Assembly (NCBI GenBank): GCA_036674765.1
Contig: JARVKI010000007.1
Span: 620,001 to 684,000 of the forward strand
DNA: 64,000 bases
Source: Seiridium cupressi
Lineage: Eukaryota; Ascomycota; Sordariomycetes; Amphisphaeriales; Sporocadaceae
Reading direction: 5' to 3'
How positions within the stretch are numbered: position 1 is the stretch's first letter; each line of letters starts with the position of its first letter. The notes beneath the pieces are model-generated. The model was not told the origin of the DNA and made no database searches. It saw nothing but the letters and a program-made list of their open reading frames with translations. This document shows positions 9,748 through 21,759 of the stretch, piece after piece. Position numbers and translations under genes: made by a program.

Positions 9748-12700
9748 ACTACAAAAGTGGGAAGAGTTGGCAAATCGCGCATGAAGCTATGCCCAAATCC
9801 ACAGCTGGAGAGATGTACCGCAAATATGGCGACGTAGTGAGCGGCGATATTGCACATGTATTCAACAAGACACACTCTCGCAGCACTTTCAGTACATTAG
9901 CCTGGCCGGGGGTGACTAGGAACCCCTGAGTGGTAGAGCATCTCACCTCAGCACTGGAAGATGCGCTAAGGATATGTGTTGTTCGGTGATAGATAGTGGG
10001 CAGTTAGTGCCAGCTGCCAGCCGGCTGCGTCTGCGGTTGAGCAAAATTACATGTAGATACAAGTCGGGTGCGATCGTGGTCAAGACACCACCTTGCTGCA
10101 CCATACTGCAGATTGCACTGCTCAAGTTACCGTTTCCCGCCCTGCATCCACACATCCTCTTTTTTATTTTCGCGGCACCTGCCCCACCGGGTCCTTGCGC
10201 CATCTCTCACAAGAGCATGGCAACGCCCGCGACTTGTCGCCAATATGAGACCTTCTCGTAAGCGTGCCTCTGCAGAGCTTGGACTCTTGGAGAGAAACCG
10301 TCGAGAGGGTAAATCCGTCGCAGCCCATCGAGGTCATTCTGAATCACGAGTCTAGCGTTCCATGTCAATAGGACCCGGAAGCAACATCCTCGCCTTCGAG
10401 GTCATAGGCCCAGGACTACGAGGACTCTTCTAGAACTTCGATGCAGTGACCCGGTCTTTAGGTTCCGGCACACCACATATTGCGTAACACCACCAGGCCG
10501 AGCTTGTCTCGTGGCTATGGAAAACAAACCAGCACAGACTACAGGTAGTCCGATGGATCAGGCGATGGTGAATCCAATATTTGGTCTGTCTGGTATCGTT
10601 ACTCCTTTAGCTCCACTATATCACGTGGGTCCTCGCGCGAAGCCACACTCACCTCCGACCAAACATTTACTTTTGTTTCTCCCTGTCATAACAGTGGCCT
10701 TTCTAAGGCCCCTTCAAAGCCGATGCATGTTTCCTCAACGACGATAGCCTCGATAGCGGGTAACTTGCATACGTATCCTTACCTCTGGTCCCATAAGGGA
10801 CCATGGGTGATTCCTGTGAGTGTTTCAATATTCCAAACTCGACGCCACATGGCATATGACACCATAAACTCGCCAGATGTGACTGATTTGGTACAACAAA
10901 TCACCAAGCCGTTCAGATGCACTCCGTGGTCGAATATGGATGATATTGGCATTAAAGAACAATGCAAGATAGGTAGGCCAATACGTTTCTTAGTGTTTGG
11001 GTGCGGCTATCGGTGAGATCCACCATTTAGGCTTCGGGTGGCACTGGGGAACGCTAAATGAGTCTCCCCGCTGCCTTCTCGACTCCCCGTAGGATTGTGC
11101 GGGGTACAAACCATGCTAGCGCTGGACCCACCTCCATTAGAAATCCTGCGTGATTCTGAATCGTCGACAGCATTGTGGTGCGTTCGAACAGCCAGTTTGA
11201 TAGTGGACAGAGGCGCGAGTCTAGGACAGCACCCGAAGCGATTCTCCTCATGTATACTACCAAGTCGTTGAAGACGACTCTGAATACAGTTCCCTCTACA
11301 AACTTATCGCCTTAGTAGCAGGTTCGGTTGACACGTGGTTATCTTGATCGACAACTTACGCGAGTCTTCCAGTCTCCAGTAGGTCACCGAGTCCCAAAGC
11401 TGTCGTTGAGACCAATTGCAGACATACCTACCAATGCAATCTGTCTTGGCCAGATGCCGCTGTCTATTAAAGGCAGGATCCCGTCAGAGACCCTGTCTAT
11501 GACAAGAGTCAATCTCGGCCGCAAGGATGATCTGCAGTCGGGCTCTACTGATAGCAGGTTCGTGGCTATCAGGCTGCAAGTAGCGCCTCGAATGGAGGTT
11601 TGAATTGTAGACCTTGGGCTTGTAAGTGCACGAAGTGAACTGGGATTTTGTAAGGTATTGTAAATACACAGACTCCACGGTCTCCCCGCCAAGGTTGACC
11701 CGTCGCCCAGGCGTAGCTGATCAGGCAAGCTTAAGTTGGCTACCAGTACGACGAGATACCACAAGGATGGATTCTTGTGGGAGGTGGTACAGCCTTGGCC
11801 CACGTTCTTGGGTCACCGTCCTTGCGTGGTACCTCGGACTAAGCACGGGCTGTGCTCACTGAGCATCTCGTCTGGACAAAGAAACATCTGTGTAATATAA
11901 ACTGGTCAAGACACTGGCCAGATTACTGTATAGTGTTTGGTGGAAGGGCTGGTCCTCGAGTTCCGGGACTATGGAATTAGATACATATGTAGGTATTTGG
12001 GGTAATTTGGTGTAATTCTTATTACCGCACCACACCGCACCACCACACCCGCTAGTGAACCCGGCTGCAAGCCACCCCACGCTGGAACATGGTTCAAGGG
12101 ACGTGCTGTATCGTTACCTCTGGCGCAGGCAGTCTACGGTATCTCATCCGCGCGCAATAAGATTCGACTCTCTGGGCCGACGACCGGGACCATTTCTTGA
12201 GGCGGTGGCCGCCGTTCTAGCTGAGCGTGTGCGATAAGTACGGCAGGGATCGCTAGGTGCACTGACGCCATGGAACCTCCAGCGGCGGAGCGGCCCTCCT
12301 CCAGACCCATGGGGCAGTCACAATTATGATGACGATGTGGGTAGTGATGCAAGTCACTATTGGTCGGACCGGCGCCCAGAAGCTGGGATCGTGGAATGGC
12401 CGGTACTTGTCAAAGGCCATCAGCGTTGCATGGGAGGGGTTATTAATCCCCAACCGTGCCGGCAACCAGGGTCGCAATTGCTCTGCTCGATTCCAAATAG
12501 ACATGCACTCATCTCCTGCTCCTGCGTGCTGACCTCCCGTTGCCCTCTTCGCTGACCCCTTCGGCCGTCCATACCGAAGTACAGCCCAACTCATAGCCCT
12601 ACTCTATCTCCAAACCACCGAGCAGTCAGTATACTTTTGACCTACCTAGTCGTGTGTTCATCCCTTGATCAATTGCCGACCCCAAGAGCTTGGCTATTGC

Positions 12701-12998
12701 TACATCACCCTATGCACTCATCACGTCTACTATTGGCCCTCCTCTAACCAATCGACGAGACCGCCACCGCATCACTCTTACGCCTATCCTATCTAAATTG
12801 TCTATTCACCTACAAATTATGCTCATCTTCAACCGTGGCTGAACCTCGATCCTCGAAACCTTATTTTTCTTTCTTCCAGAATTAGCTGCAAATTTGCTAT
12901 CCTAATTGAACAATATCTGACCCGAAATCCGTGTACCGACAGCCGTCTTCAACAGAAACTTCCCTCCTGTCGCAAATTGGCTTTTCGGTGCTGCGATA
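9748..12998. other. Long gene-poor spacer
   Basis: About 3.2 kb without a supported gene. Several 60-140-codon frames overlap on both strands with no motif. One minus-strand stretch (11054-11330) reads acceptably as coding (ALAWFVPRTILRG) but has no recognised relative and no start. The last few hundred bases, rich in C/T and CATC runs, look like the promoter and leader of the MFS gene. Confidence 0.45.
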
Positions 12999-14737
12999 AT
13001 GAGTGACCTTGAGAAGGCCTCCGTTGAGGCCGCTTCTCATAATAGCGATGAGCATAAGATACGTGCCGCCCAAGGCACTTCGCCGAATCTGCCTCCGGAT
13101 CCAGATGCCCACCTAAGCCCGGAAGAACGAGAGCTAATCGTACATTGCCCTCTTCTTGGAACCCATCAGTGTTTGTGGCTAACACCTTGTGCAGGACCGC
13201 AAGCTGGTACGGCGACTGGACTGGGTTCTTATCCCTTGGGTACGCCCTTCACGATCCTTGCACTTGTGATGTGTCAATACTCACATTTATGCAGCTCTGC
13301 ATTCTATATCTGCTCGCATTCCTCGATCGTACCAATATTGGGAACGCTAAGATCGCCCACTTGGATAAGGACCTTGGATTGACGACTCAGTCATATAACG
13401 CGACTTTGACTATCTTCTTCGTCTCCTATGCCGTCTTCGAGCCGCTTACCAACATTTTGTTGAAGAAATTGCGGCCATCAGTCTTCATCCCTATCATCAT
13501 GTTAGTCCCCTGAATCTCCTTCAGGTGTTCGGGAAGCGCAACTAACCGCTCCCTTTAGGTTCCTCTGGGGATGTTGCATGTTGGGAATGGGGTTTGTGTA
13601 TAATTGGTCCGGCCTGATGGCTGCCCGTTGGTTCCTAGGGCTCACTGAGGCCGGTCTCTTTCCAGGTATCAACTACTACCTTTCGTGCTGGTATAAACGA
13701 TCCGAGTTCGGAGTACGAGCTGTGAGTCTCGTTGCACCCCTGATTGTTGGGCGGTTCTTGCTAAGGAACAACAGGCTATTTTCTTCTCCGCTGCCGCTAT
13801 CTCTGGTTCTTTTGGTGGTCTCCTCGCCGCGGCCATTGAGAAGATGGAAGGGGTCGGCGGAAGACCTGGCTGGGCTTGGATCTTCATTCTCGAGGGTCTT
13901 CTCACCATCCTTTTCGGTGTAGCCTCGTTTTGGATGGTTCACGACTTTCCCGATGATGCACGATTCCTATCCGAGCAGGATCGGGCGCGTGTCATGCGCC
14001 GACTCAAATTGGATCAGCAATCTTCAGCCGAGCACGAGGAGTTCAAGATGACTTACCTTTGGGCCGGTCTCAAGGACTGGAAGATGTGGCTGGGCATGGT
14101 CATCTACATGGGCTGTGATATGCCTCTGTACGCTTTTTCCCTCTTCCTACCCACTATCGTCTCAGAGTTAGGCTGGAATGGTAGCGTCATCCAAGCTCAA
14201 CTCATGAGTGTGCCTCCCTACGTCGCTGCGGCCATCCTCACCGTGGTTATCGGCTTCGTGGCAGACCGGACCCGCCAGCGCGGCCTGTGCAATGTTGCAG
14301 TCAGTGCCATCGGCATCGCCGGGTTCGCGATGCTCATTGGCGCCTCTTCTGCAAAGGTCAAGTATGCAGGCACCTTCTTGGGTGCTTTAGGTATATATCC
14401 CTGTATTTCCAACACCATCACTTGGATGGCGAACAACACGGAGGGTGTATACAAAAGAGGTGTGGTGTTGGGTTTTGTCATTGGTTGGGGAAATCTAAAT
14501 GGTGTGGTTAGCAGCAACATTTACTTCAGCGCCCCACAATACTACCAAGGCCACGGCGTCGTTCTGGCCTATATGGCAATATTCTTGCTGGGGGGTAGTC
14601 TGCTGATGACGACCCTTCTCCGGATCGAGAACAAAAAACGTCGCCAGGGCAAGCGTGACTATCTCATCGAGGGCAAGTCGCACAAGGAAATCGAGGCCCT
14701 CGGAGATCAGCGACCGGACTTCTACTACACCCTTTGA
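12999..14737 (+). CDS. MFS transporter, anion:cation symporter (Dal5/Tna1-like) family
   Basis: Five exons give 505 residues in one frame: 12999-13139, 13195-13239, 13295-13500, 13559-13721 and 13775-14737, with four introns of 53 to 58 bp. This is a plasma-membrane carrier of the major facilitator superfamily. The first helix segment LCILYLLAFLDRTNIGNAKI is the hallmark of the ACS family (allantoate, nicotinate, pantothenate and related organic-anion carriers). Further family features are the loop ending in ARWFLGLTEAGLFPGINYYL and the second-half helices from PLYAFSLFLPTIV to GGSLLMTTLL. The N-terminus is a cytosolic tail of about 65 residues and the C-terminus is charged. The substrate cannot be inferred from sequence or neighbours. 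Confidence 0.9.
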
Positions 14738-17700
14738 GGTCGGATATTGCAAAGGGGATGATGGGCATTACACTGAATAATTATAGGAGCTGGAGGCGCA
14801 CTTAAGTTCGTGAACCATCACCTTTCAACTACCTCAATGATGCGAGATCGAGACTTGAGAGGTCCTCTCAGGTGAGGTGAGCAATCATGGGTGCTAAAAC
14901 ATCCTGCTTAAGACTGTGCATAAGTCTCGCGTTTCTCGATGTATGAGCTGTCCAGTGTAGGTTTTCTGTCGCTGTATTCTCCCAGACTAGTTGTACATAT
15001 ATAGATTATAAATATATACGTATGGCAGTACGTCTCTACCTATCTATGACATGTCTCAACGCTGCTTTCCCGTATCTTTAACATTGTTCTAGCTATAAAA
15101 AGGGAGGCCGACATCACCCCTCCTATATGAGCTATATAATGCCAGGTCCCTGTCCTTCTAAGCACGGGGTGACGTTATGTATTCTCTTCTATCATGACAT
15201 TACTGGACCTTTCATGGAGGTAGATTATTCTGCCAGGGGTATAAATGAGCTTTGATGTTGTTTCGCTACGGCCACCCCAGTCTGTCGTCAGGGTCCTAAT
15301 GTGGGCAGTCCAAGTATGGCCGAAGTTTGCAAGCGGCCCTACTATTTCATATCCATACTAAGTTTCCGCTGTATTTGCCTTTGTCAAAATTCTTTGGAAA
15401 GGTGCTTAGTCCGCCTGAAAATGCTTCTTGGTGTTATGACCATATGTATAACACCTCCACTACAAGATGTGCCCCTGGCGAAACCTCCCGCTTCGTGGCT
15501 CATACGTGAAGCCGTTGTGTAATGGCCAATTTTACGCTCAAATAAGGAATTGATTGGGTATTTTATGTAGATACATAACCAAACCCACATATGCCCACCA
15601 CATCATGTGCTTTGGAAAAATAATAGATAGATAGAGCACGCTTGCGGAATTTTGTCTTCAGTCACCGGACTCAGGTGATACAGAAGATTGTCGTGAATTC
15701 CCAAGTGTGGGTTTAATGGAGAGCTAGAATCGTAAGCGAGCTTATCTTCGGAGTTAATCATATTGCTTTGCACGTAATAGCATCATAGAGTGGCTCTTTT
15801 AACCGCTTGCCATTGGTCAGGGCTGGGAGAAGCACATTCGGCTCGTGGTGTCCTTATAAGTTAGCGATACCACAGCAGTGCCGATGGAGATGGTAGATAT
15901 GCCAACGAAACTGCCTATCAAGACCGCGTCGGCTCTAAACCATCGGGTGGACACGGGAAGATCGACGTAATCTTGTCTTTCATTGATTCCCAGAGCCCGA
16001 AACAGCCCGTTGGTCTACCTTTGTGCTACGAGAGCCCAGATGTAATTGCGGTGCTTCATCGAACCTGCTGCGACGAGCTCTCTTCCTCTTCAAAGCCGGG
16101 ACAGTGCCCGTAATCAATTCAGCTTTGGTCACTAGGAAGTGGCACAAGTAATGATGGACAAGACAGAATCAACCAATCATGTCCGCCCGTAGCCTCTAGG
16201 GCGAGTCACAAGTGATGAGGTCTGGGCGCTATAACCATGATAAAACCCTGTTGGATGTCCTCGAAGAGACCCCAGGATACCTAAATGTATTCAGCATAAT
16301 TCGCGAACGTCCCGCCAACCGACAGCCGTTTAGTTTTGATCTAGAGAGTGCTCACTATCTGACGTGTCAGAATCACCTTGCAAGGCTTCGGTATTCTGTA
16401 GACTCGAAAGCGCAGTCGACTGATATTCTGCAAATCAGCACAACAGTTTAATCTAAGCCCTCGGGAACAATGACACATTTCAATTTGGTGCCAGTCAGTG
16501 CCCGTTGGCCCCGGGACAATGTGGCGATCAAATGGCAATGCTCCAAACGCGTCGCCCTTTGCGACTATTGAAGCAGGCTGCAATTGCCCCTTGCATGTAA
16601 GTAAGCAGCCAAAAGACAACTCAGCTGATGCTACTATGGAAAGGAGACCACGGGCGGCATCGCGGGTTCCGGGGCGGTCTGGTTGGCCCGGAATTCGAGT
16701 ATTGCGGCACTCAGCCGTGGCTCCACCCCCCAGATAATCGTCAAGCAACATAATTGGGTCCCTCATGCAGCGTGCAGATGCAGCGTGCAGATGCAGTGTA
16801 GCAAACGTGCTGCACTTCTCTCGCTTCGTGCTTATTTTTCAATATCTCCCGGGCGAGGAGAGAGAGAGAGGCACTTCCTCCTACCCCACCATTGTGTCTC
16901 CCATGTTGGCGGTTCTTGATCGAAATTGCAATAAAAAGAATCTAGCCCGCAAGTAAGTTTAGTTGGTCGCCGGATGCATCCCTCCTGCTTCTCTTGCAGG
17001 TTTCTTGAGAGATGTTCGGGCTCCATAATGCCTGTCGCGAGACCTGGGCCGACCATTGGGCACAAGGGTCATGTCATACCGCCATAGGATCAGCTAATAG
17101 AACGATTTTGAGACCGTCGAGCGCGTACATGCGTGTGTATGTATGCGTTGTAGGAGCTGGTAGATGCGGCACAACGCAGCCACGGATCAATCTTTTGCAA
17201 GGCGGCCCTGTGAAAATCTTCACCATCCCATCTCACCTACACTTCAGCAATTGATCGCCAGCTGAAACAAGTCAGACATGCCGGGGAATGTACATCGTGA
17301 TCCTCCTAGAGGAAGTTAGCCCCGCGTAGCTGACACGCGAGTGTTTGTCCCTTGAATTTGATTTACGAAAAATCATGTATAGCATGGCGAGAAGACGGCG
17401 GTGTTTGCTGATTGGAAGCGATAGAATGGCTCGCCAAGCCGTATGGATATTGCTCGCTCTTTCAAACGAATATGAAAACGGTACAAAAAGCACAGGCAAG
17501 AGCTCCATCGCTCTTTACCCCCCCGCGGTTATGTTGGACTAACTTCCCGTGATACCAACCAATATTCGGATCCTGGTCGTCATTCTCGTCTCGTGTAGCC
17601 GTTGACCACTTTCACAATCTTGGAGGCTCAGTAACCGAATCTTACCTCAACCGTAGCCATGCGAAGGTCCTGTCGCACGTCTTTTCTTCCCCAGTGAATT

Positions 17701-18354
17701 CCTAAACCTACAGTCTAAGCATATTATGTCGCTTCTCTTGTGGACCCTCTTCTCGACCTTTGGATATGCAGGTCCGACGTAAGGTAACTTGAACCTACTG
17801 CAAAAACGAATAGTGCGGCTACATACATTATAAGCTTAAATTGAGCTTTTCATTCACTCGACTCAGTCCCACGTGGGTCCTGCGTACCACATCCATATAC
17901 TGCCCGTTTCCTAATGACCTTTTTTCCCGATCAGCCGCCCGCCTCGATCTCTGTTGCCGTCCTCGGCTTGTTCTCACAGCACCTGCTCACTTGGTTTGGG
18001 CAAGGGTACCTAAATCATCTCCCACCCTCAAGAATCATGATCAATCAGAATTCTTTATTCTACAGAATTTCAGAAGCCACCAGCTAGTCAAAGTCACACG
18101 GTCCTAGCTCCCATCCCATCTCCCCTAGCAAACTGCCACGACAGGCAATCTCACCCAATCTCGATTCTGACAAGAACTGCACTTATGCAGCTGGTTGCTA
18201 GTCTACGGTCGAGTTTGATGCTCCTCGGACAGCTTGTGCCAGCACTTCTTTTGGACCACACCAGTAGTGCCATCGTCACAGGCCTCCACTTGAGCGATTG
18301 GTGATATTCGGGTACAACGCATTGCGCGTGTTCACGAATCAAACTACCACGGCA
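14738..18354. other. Long gene-poor spacer
   Basis: About 3.6 kb. No gene is supported. A minus-strand stretch at 15835-16130 contains a coding-like segment with one hydrophobic helix (ADAVLIGSFVGISTISIG), but it is cut by stops. A 13-bp tandem repeat and a GA run lie at 16765-16870. The final 500 bp are CT-rich and probably the receptor promoter. Confidence 0.45.
16765..16796. repeat. 13-bp tandem repeat, about 2.5 copies
   Basis: The unit atgcagcgtgcag occurs twice exactly (16765-16777, 16778-16790) and a third time for its first six bases. A short GA run follows at about 16858-16870. No gene contains it. Confidence 0.8.
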
Positions 18355-19941
18355 ATGAGCGACAACTCTACGACTAAGGCGTCGGCCAATCGACTGACTC
18401 AAGATCAAATCCAGATGATCGTTGCCTTCGAGCGAGCAGGTGCCGGCCTTTCGGTCATTGGGCTGCTCTGCATCTTTGTTGCATTTGGGACGTTCAAGCG
18501 CCTTCGTACGGTAGCCAACACTTTTATCGTCTTTGCTTCGTTCGCCAACCTAGGGGCGAGCATTGCCTGCTTGATCGGCTACAACGGAGTCGATGCTGGC
18601 AGGACTAGCACGCTATGTCAGGCACAGGCCTTCATGTTTGAACTGTAAGCGGCCCCATCTTCACTGCGGTAGCACCAACATGACCGGAGCTTCCACTCAC
18701 CAATCATCATAGGTTTATGCAATCGGATCCATGGTGGTCTTTTGCAATGGCCGTCAACGTCTACATGGTTTTCTTCTTCGCAGCCAATCCAAGCAGCTTT
18801 CTCTCCTATTGGTGGGCCTACTTCCTCGTCTGTTACGGGATACCACTCATTCCATCCCTCTGTCTGCTGCTGCTCAGAGATCAGGACTGGGGGGGGCCCT
18901 ATGGCAATGCCACGGTGAGTTTCTTGGTCAGTGCAACGGGCTTGTGAAGACTGCTGACGAATGAATAGATCTGGTGTTGGATAGACAAGGATTGGAGTGG
19001 TCTGCGTATCTGGACCTACTATCTTCCTATCTGGGTTTGCATCCTGCTATCTACAGTCATCTACGTAGCAGTCGGTGTCTATGTGTTCAACCAGCGCAAC
19101 CAACTCCGCAATCTGTCACTCAGTGACCCGAGCAGAGAACGTACTGGTCATCGCGACTCGGCAGAAAAGGTATGCTTCCTACATATCCCGGCCTTGGGTA
19201 GATGTTACAAGGCTAACCATATCATAGCGACTCCATACAAATGCAGCAGGTATGGGCAGCATCGCAACTGAGGTATTGCAGACCACAACAATCCATGTTG
19301 CCTCTCCCAGTCAGGAGCAGGACCTCACGGTCAACTCACCCGTCCCCAAAGTGAACTGGTTTGCAGGCCCCCCGGGATCCTCGTCAGCCAACGCAAATCA
19401 GGAGAACGACTCGACATCTCCAACATACCACACTGTCACGCAAATTACTGCTGAGCATCCACCACAGAAGTCGTGGTATGCACGACTTGGCCAGGCTTAC
19501 AAGCGATGGTGCGGCAAGTTCAGCAACATGGACCCGATCAAGTTTGCCTATCTGAGAACATCATTCATCTTCGCCATATCCGTTCTCGTTACTTGGACGC
19601 CGAGCTCTATAAACAGAGTCCACGACCTTGCCACCCATAGCTCCGCTAGTTTCGGGCTCAACCTGGCGAGCGGTATCGTACTGCCCCTACAGGGTCTCTG
19701 GAATGCATTCATCTTTTTCTTGACAAGTTGGAGACCCTTAAAGGAGGAATTCCAGCTATTGATGGGTAGGATGCGAGGACTTCCACGTGGACATCATGCT
19801 GCAGCCGCTGTGCGCAATGAAAGAGAGCGAGGTTTGGAGATGGATAACAGAGCCCACCGAAAAGGCAGAGACGACACATCGAGTATGGCTACGGGCAGCA
19901 CGATGAGAGTCATGCGTGACGGGTCGCTTAGTAGTCTTTGA
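18355..19941 (+). CDS. cAMP-receptor-like G-protein-coupled receptor
   Basis: Four exons, 468 residues: 18355-18644, 18713-18914, 18969-19169 and 19228-19941. Seven hydrophobic helices can be counted: GAGLSVIGLLCIFVAF, TFIVFASFANLGASIACLIG, SFAMAVNVYMVFFFAA, YFLVCYGIPLIPSLCLLLL, YLPIWVCILLSTVIYVAVG, TSFIFAISVLVTWTPSSINR and FGLNLASGIVLPLQGLWNAF. The IWCWI segment after helix 4 is typical of the cAMP-receptor-like class (Dictyostelium cAR; Aspergillus GprH type). The third cytoplasmic loop is long (about 125 residues) and polar, and the C-terminal tail is basic. The expected role is plasma-membrane sensing coupled to a heterotrimeric G protein; the ligand is unknown. I used the ATG at 18355, because an earlier frame extension lacks an ATG. 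Confidence 0.87.
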
Positions 19942-20470
19942 CTTGGCTCGAAAGGGTGCGGGACGATTGAGGGAGACGGCGAGAACTCTAAACTTCCGGA
20001 CAAGTGATCTGGTCGGCATAGACGCAAGTATAAGCTATGTTTGACTGGATATCACGCTTGGTAATACGGCCATCACATACACTGATTAACGTTTTCGGTG
20101 GCTTTGGAATGAATTGGCCTGCGAGTCGTTTAGCTGTCAGGTACATACTCACAGTGAGCCACGGTCCTCAACAGCGCAGTCGTTCCCACTGCGTCATAGT
20201 GATTAATAATATATATACTCTTTATTAAAGTCACAATACCTACGACGCAAGTGGAAGTCACGACCCGGTCTTATTCCCCAAGTGGGAAGGAAGCACCGAA
20301 GTTGTACAATACCCCCTGCTCCAGTAACCTACACGGTAATTGCGGGGTGATCAGCATGCAGAAACCAGACGTATCTAGGGGACACGAATACATTTGTCAG
20401 CGTTCTTCTCATACCTTTTACTCATATAGTGCCCCGTGAACCAGCGTGTCTTGGGAGCCACAAGCTGAAA
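19942..20470. other. Intergenic spacer
   Basis: 3' region of the receptor gene and promoter of the hydrolase gene. A short TA-rich run occurs near 20205-20225. No other feature is seen. Confidence 0.5.
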
Positions 20471-21759
20471 ATGGCAGATAACACTCCAGCACCGTCCGCC
20501 ATCTCGGTCCAGCCCAAGAAAGAGTTCACAGCCGAGGACGTCTTCGAGCCCCACATACTAGCCAAGACCGATCCGGAGGTCGTCAAGATCGTCCTTGGGG
20601 GCGTCAATAGAGGTGTCCCTCCTACGCACGCTGTTCCCATCGAGGAGCGTCGTGCCCACCCGGATAAGTACAAAGTGCCATGGGCCCGGGACAGTACCGG
20701 TTGGCCACGGGTTTCTGGTCAGGAACTCACTTCAGAAGATGGCGCCAAGTTCCCAATCAAAATATACCATCCGGATCCGGATGTCTTCGGCGAGGGGCCG
20801 TACGGAGTTCATTTAAACTTTCATGGTATGTGATTAATCGACAGACAATTGTGAGGTGGTTTCGATATTTGAAGTCAAACCATCAGCAAGAATTGTCTCA
20901 TTAACTCAATAACCAGGAGGCGGCTTTGTATTCGGGGACTTAGAGAATGAATCGACTATATGTGATACTATGCGTAACGGTGCTGGCATCGTTGTCATCG
21001 ATGTGAACTATCGACATTGCCCCGGTGGGTTGATCTCCCGACTCTTAGGGAGACAGCACTGATATGGTGAGCAGAGGTTACATGGGGCAAAGCGATCGAA
21101 GATGCGTGGGCAGCATTGAAATGGGTAATCCAATTTCCAGAAGTCGAGAGGCTCAAGACATACAGAGCTGACACTAACCTTTTGTGTAGGCTGGAGAGTC
21201 GGCGAAATCCCTAAACATCAACCCCGACTCGATCTCTGTTGGTGGCATATCAGCTGGCGGCCACATCTCCCTCGTCTTACAGCACATAGCCCGCGACGCC
21301 AACGTGCCACTCAAGCTTTGCTTGGCTACGGTGCCGGGCACTACCAAGGCCCTGTTCTATAAGTATTACATAGACTCGCCCCACCCATCATTCCACGAGT
21401 TCTTCCGCGGCCCGATCCTGCCCTGGAAAAGCCTCGAGTACTTTGGGGAGTACTGCTTCCCACGGGACAAGTTAGAAGAGCGGCTTGCTCTGATTCCCGA
21501 CTGGTGGGCGGATCCACTGCTCAAGGCGAAGAACTGGAGCGGTTTATGCGAGACGTACATCAGGACTGCAGAGACTGATCCTCTGAGGGACGAGGGAGAG
21601 GCATACGCTTTGAAGCTCGTCACTGCTGGGAATAAAGTCACGATGAAGCGCTACCTTGGGTGTCCGCATGTATTCATGTTCTGGAAAGGCCTCAAGCAGA
21701 AGCAGGAATGGGATCAGGATTCTGTCAGGGCTCTGAAGGTGGCACACGGTACTGTGTAG
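20471..21759 (+). CDS. Alpha/beta hydrolase, hormone-sensitive-lipase-like esterase
   Basis: Four exons, 360 residues: 20471-20825, 20917-21024, 21075-21124 and 21190-21759. All junctions keep frame. The oxyanion motif HGGGF, split by intron 1, is near residue 118. The nucleophile elbow GISAGG is near 200. The acid is in TAETDPLRDEG (about 320) and the catalytic His in GCPHVFMF (about 343). This layout is that of the HSL-type family, which hydrolyses short or medium acyl esters. There is no signal peptide, so a cytosolic location is inferred. The substrate is unknown. The cap region (FRGPILPWKSLEYF) is shorter than in true lipases. Confidence 0.88.

Noticed and set aside
11054..11803. Minus-strand frames reading as possible exons (ALAWFVPRTILRG; GIWPRQIALVGMSAIGLND)
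   Set aside because: The joins need introns of about 30 bp, too short for fungi, and no family is recognised; left as a note only.
5911..21759. Secondary-metabolite cluster (FMO, MFS carrier, dehydrogenase, esterase)
   Set aside because: No PKS, NRPS, terpene or other backbone enzyme and no pathway regulator is present, and the genes are separated by long spacers.
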